DNA of 64,000 nucleotides from Demequina mangrovi (lineage in GTDB: Bacteria > Actinomycetota > Actinomycetes > Actinomycetales > Demequinaceae): assembly GCF_000759715.1 (NCBI RefSeq), contig NZ_BBLU01000005.1, positions 62,001 to 126,000 on the forward strand, written 5' to 3'. This document shows positions 62,441 to 64,000 of this stretch, one piece after another (the stretch's first letter is position 1; every line of letters begins with the position of its first letter). Position numbers and translations under genes: made by a program. The notes under the pieces were generated by a model. That model ran no database searches, was not told where the DNA came from, and saw only the letters and a program-made list of their open reading frames with translations.

Positions 62441-63484
62441 ATGGCGGAGGCCTCGGGGGGTTCTCGACGTGCTGCGGTGCGTCCGTGGTGGCAAACCGCG
62501 CTCGTGGGCGTGCTGGCCGCCGTCGGCGTGCTCGCGGTGCTCGTCGTGGCGGTGCCGCTGGGCGCGATCGCCTTCGATCAGCGGTCGAAGGACAACGACG
62601 CGGAGTCGGGCGCGCGTGGGTCCGCCGCCGCGGCCTTCGGCGCGGTCACCGCCTGCACCGCGCTCGCCGTGAGCGAGCTGGCCGAGGGCGCGGGAGGGGA
62701 CGATGCGGCGGTCGCGGCGCGCGCGTGCGCGGAGGGCGAGTCCGGGAGAGGGACTACGGCCGTGCTCGGCAGCGAGGTCGACGGCGGTGTCGCGCGCCTG
62801 ACGATGCGCACCTCGGCGTCGGTCGAGACCGGGGGCGGCACGGACTGGTTCGCGGGCCATGGGAGCGCCGGCGGGTGCTGGCACATGACCCTCGATGTCG
62901 CCGCTCGCACGATGACGGACCTGGCGGACGTGCGGTGCTCCGCCCTCGACGACGAGGACGCCGCCGTCGCGCACGAGACGGGCCTCCTGGCGCTCGACGG
63001 CGATGGCTCGCTCGACCCGCTGACGGCCGCACCCGGGGCGCGGGGAGAGCTCACCGCGCTGTACGTCACGACGGGGGACAGGCTCTGGACGGGGGACATC
63101 GTCGCCGAGATCGACGGCCGGCCCGTGGTCGCCTACACGGGCCCCGCGCCCTTCGACGAGCCTGGCGCATGGGACGACGATGCGCGCATCCCGTACTCGT
63201 GGACCGTGACGCACGGGATGCAGAAGATGCTGGGCGAGCTCGGCTACGACACCGGCGGGATCGACGGTGTCTACGGTTCTCTCACGGCGCAGGCGATCCG
63301 CGACTTCAACGCGGACCACGGCATCGCCGGCGACGAGCTCGACGAGTCGCTTCTCGTGTGGGTCGGCGACGTCGACCGCTCTCTCGACCGCGACCGCGAC
63401 GGCACCGTGGTGACCGCGGTGCTCGCGGAGGTGGGGGACCGGGTCTCGGGCGACGCGCTCGTCGCCCTGGGCCGCACCTCCTGA
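62441..63484 (+). CDS. Membrane-anchored protein with HlyD-like hairpin and peptidoglycan-binding domain
   Basis: 347 residues. One N-terminal membrane helix (ALVGVLAAVGVLAVLVVAVP) follows a short basic cytoplasmic segment. The extracellular part includes a lipoyl/HlyD-like hairpin (TTGDRLWTGDIVAEIDGRPV), a PG_binding_1 domain (MQKMLGELGYDTGGIDGVYG then SLTAQAIRDFN) and a second GDRVSGDALVAL segment near the end. Similar proteins adjoin ABC exporters, but none is here. TACAGT ends 6 nt before ATG 62441 (leaderless geometry). Confidence 0.75.
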   Translation: MAEASGGSRRAAVRPWWQTALVGVLAAVGVLAVLVVAVPLGAIAFDQRSKDNDAESGARGSAAAAFGAVTACTALAVSELAEGAGGDDAAVAARACAEGESGRGTTAVLGSEVDGGVARLTMRTSASVETGGGTDWFAGHGSAGGCWHMTLDVAARTMTDLADVRCSALDDEDAAVAHETGLLALDGDGSLDPLTAAPGARGELTALYVTTGDRLWTGDIVAEIDGRPVVAYTGPAPFDEPGAWDDDARIPYSWTVTHGMQKMLGELGYDTGGIDGVYGSLTAQAIRDFNADHGIAGDELDESLLVWVGDVDRSLDRDRDGTVVTAVLAEVGDRVSGDALVALGRTS

Positions 63485-63494
63485 GGCGGCGGGT

Positions 63495-64000
63495 CTAGGG
63501 CCGCGGGACCATGACCCCCTCGGCGTCCTCGGAGCCGCCGAGCCAGACCCGCCGGACCCGTCCGGCGAGCGCGGCGCCGTCGTACGCGCTCACGGGGTTC
63601 TTGTGGGCGAGCTCCGTCGCATGGACCTCCCACGGCACGTCCGCCGCGAATGCGACGAGGTCCGCGTCGCGTCCCGCCTCGATCGCGCCCTTCCCGCCAA
63701 GCCCCGCCCACGCGGCGGGACGCGTCGACATCCACTGCATGACGTGCGCGAGCGAGTAGCCGCGCAGCCGCGCGCCGGTCCACACCGCCGCGAGCGAGGT
63801 CTGCAGCCCCGCGATGCCGCCCCAGGCGGCGCCGAAGTCGCCGTCGCCGGCGAGCTTGAGGTCCGCGGTCGCGGGCGAGTGGTCCGAGGCGACGAAGTCG
63901 ATCAGCCCCTCGGCGAGCGCCTCCCACAGCCGCTCGCGGTTCTCCTCCGAGCGGATGGGCGGGCAGCACTTGTACTGGGTCGCGCCCTCGGGCACGTGCG
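63495..64000 (-). CDS. allB: Allantoinase, C-terminal part (5' end beyond window)
   Basis: At least 168 residues of the frame, running off the right edge. Opening PEGATQYKCCPPIRSEENRE and DFVASDHSPATADLK (metal Asp and His region) are characteristic of allantoinase, as are WGGIAGLQTSLAAVWTGA and the C-terminal amidohydrolase strand pattern. It hydrolyses allantoin to allantoate, the substrate of AllC at 48101. It is convergent with the gene at 62441, 10 bp between stops. Confidence 0.92.
   Translation of the reverse strand, partial: HVPEGATQYKCCPPIRSEENRERLWEALAEGLIDFVASDHSPATADLKLAGDGDFGAAWGGIAGLQTSLAAVWTGARLRGYSLAHVMQWMSTRPAAWAGLGGKGAIEAGRDADLVAFAADVPWEVHATELAHKNPVSAYDGAALAGRVRRVWLGGSEDAEGVMVPRP

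Overview
The window is a 64 kb piece of a very GC-rich chromosome. Codon third positions are almost all G or C, many start codons are GTG, and several gene families point to Actinomycetota, most likely a Micrococcales-type soil or plant-polymer degrader. These are a CSG-type HutH, an HspR/HAIR heat-shock element, an AfsR/SARP-NB-ARC regulator, a class Ib nrdHIEF operon and cellulose-binding modules on secreted enzymes. Genus is not determinable from what I can see; the Cellulomonas/Demequina side of Micrococcales is a guess. No rRNA, tRNA, CRISPR array, IS element or prophage was recognised.

Layout. 0-12 kb: the end of a sugar ABC permease, a large modular GH53 endo-galactanase, glycogen debranching enzyme GlgX, a small membrane protein, glutamate decarboxylase, the EtfBA pair, and an ArsR/ArsP-type metalloid permease pair. 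12-20 kb: an SDR with a small partner, then two tandem secreted nucleases, the first sortase-anchored and the second carrying a cellulose-binding module. 20-31 kb: cysteine desulfurase, a GntR regulator divergent from a tyrosine phosphatase with clear operators, and a complete five-enzyme histidine-utilisation operon (hutH-hutU-M20 amidohydrolase-hutF-hutI) divergent from an IclR regulator, then mnmA. 32-36.5 kb: a LacI-controlled sugar ABC importer with a textbook promoter and tandem operators. 36.5-44 kb: TetR/SDR with a perfect 26-bp palindrome, gamma-carbonic-anhydrase-like protein, the AfsR-like regulator, Hsp20 under a HAIR element, and a DUF1275 protein. 44-52 kb: nitrogen/purine genes (formamidase family, AtzH-amidase fusion, ureidoglycine aminotransferase-like, allantoate amidohydrolase, PhzF, MobA-like, OHCU decarboxylase, HIU hydrolase). 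52-64 kb: DsbA-like, pgi, small proteins, AhpD-like, guanine deaminase, nrdHIEF, urate oxidase, a peptidoglycan-binding membrane protein and the C-terminus of allantoinase.

How the genes fit together. Guanine deaminase, urate oxidase, HIU hydrolase, OHCU decarboxylase, allantoinase, allantoate amidohydrolase and the ureidoglycine aminotransferase-like enzyme cover most of the route from guanine through urate and allantoin to ammonia and glyoxylate-level products. They are scattered among housekeeping genes over 20 kb. The hut operon adds histidine as a nitrogen source. GH53, the ABC importers and the CBM2 modules suggest a plant-cell-wall lifestyle.

The most unusual signals are not genes. 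(1) The 9-mer GGACGATGC occurs at least 37 times on both strands, in all reading frames and between genes, and one inverted pair brackets the nrd terminator; this resembles an uptake, recombination or segregation word. (2) About a dozen genes have a TANNNT hexamer ending 6-8 nt before the start codon, the geometry of leaderless transcription. (3) Several intergenic repeat elements are visible: a two-copy bipartite element with a 41-nt internal period, a 21-bp inverted repeat and a 21-bp stem-loop. (4) Many operators are unusually readable, including GntR, IclR, LacI, TetR, HspR, SARP-like and NrdR/DnaA-like sites.
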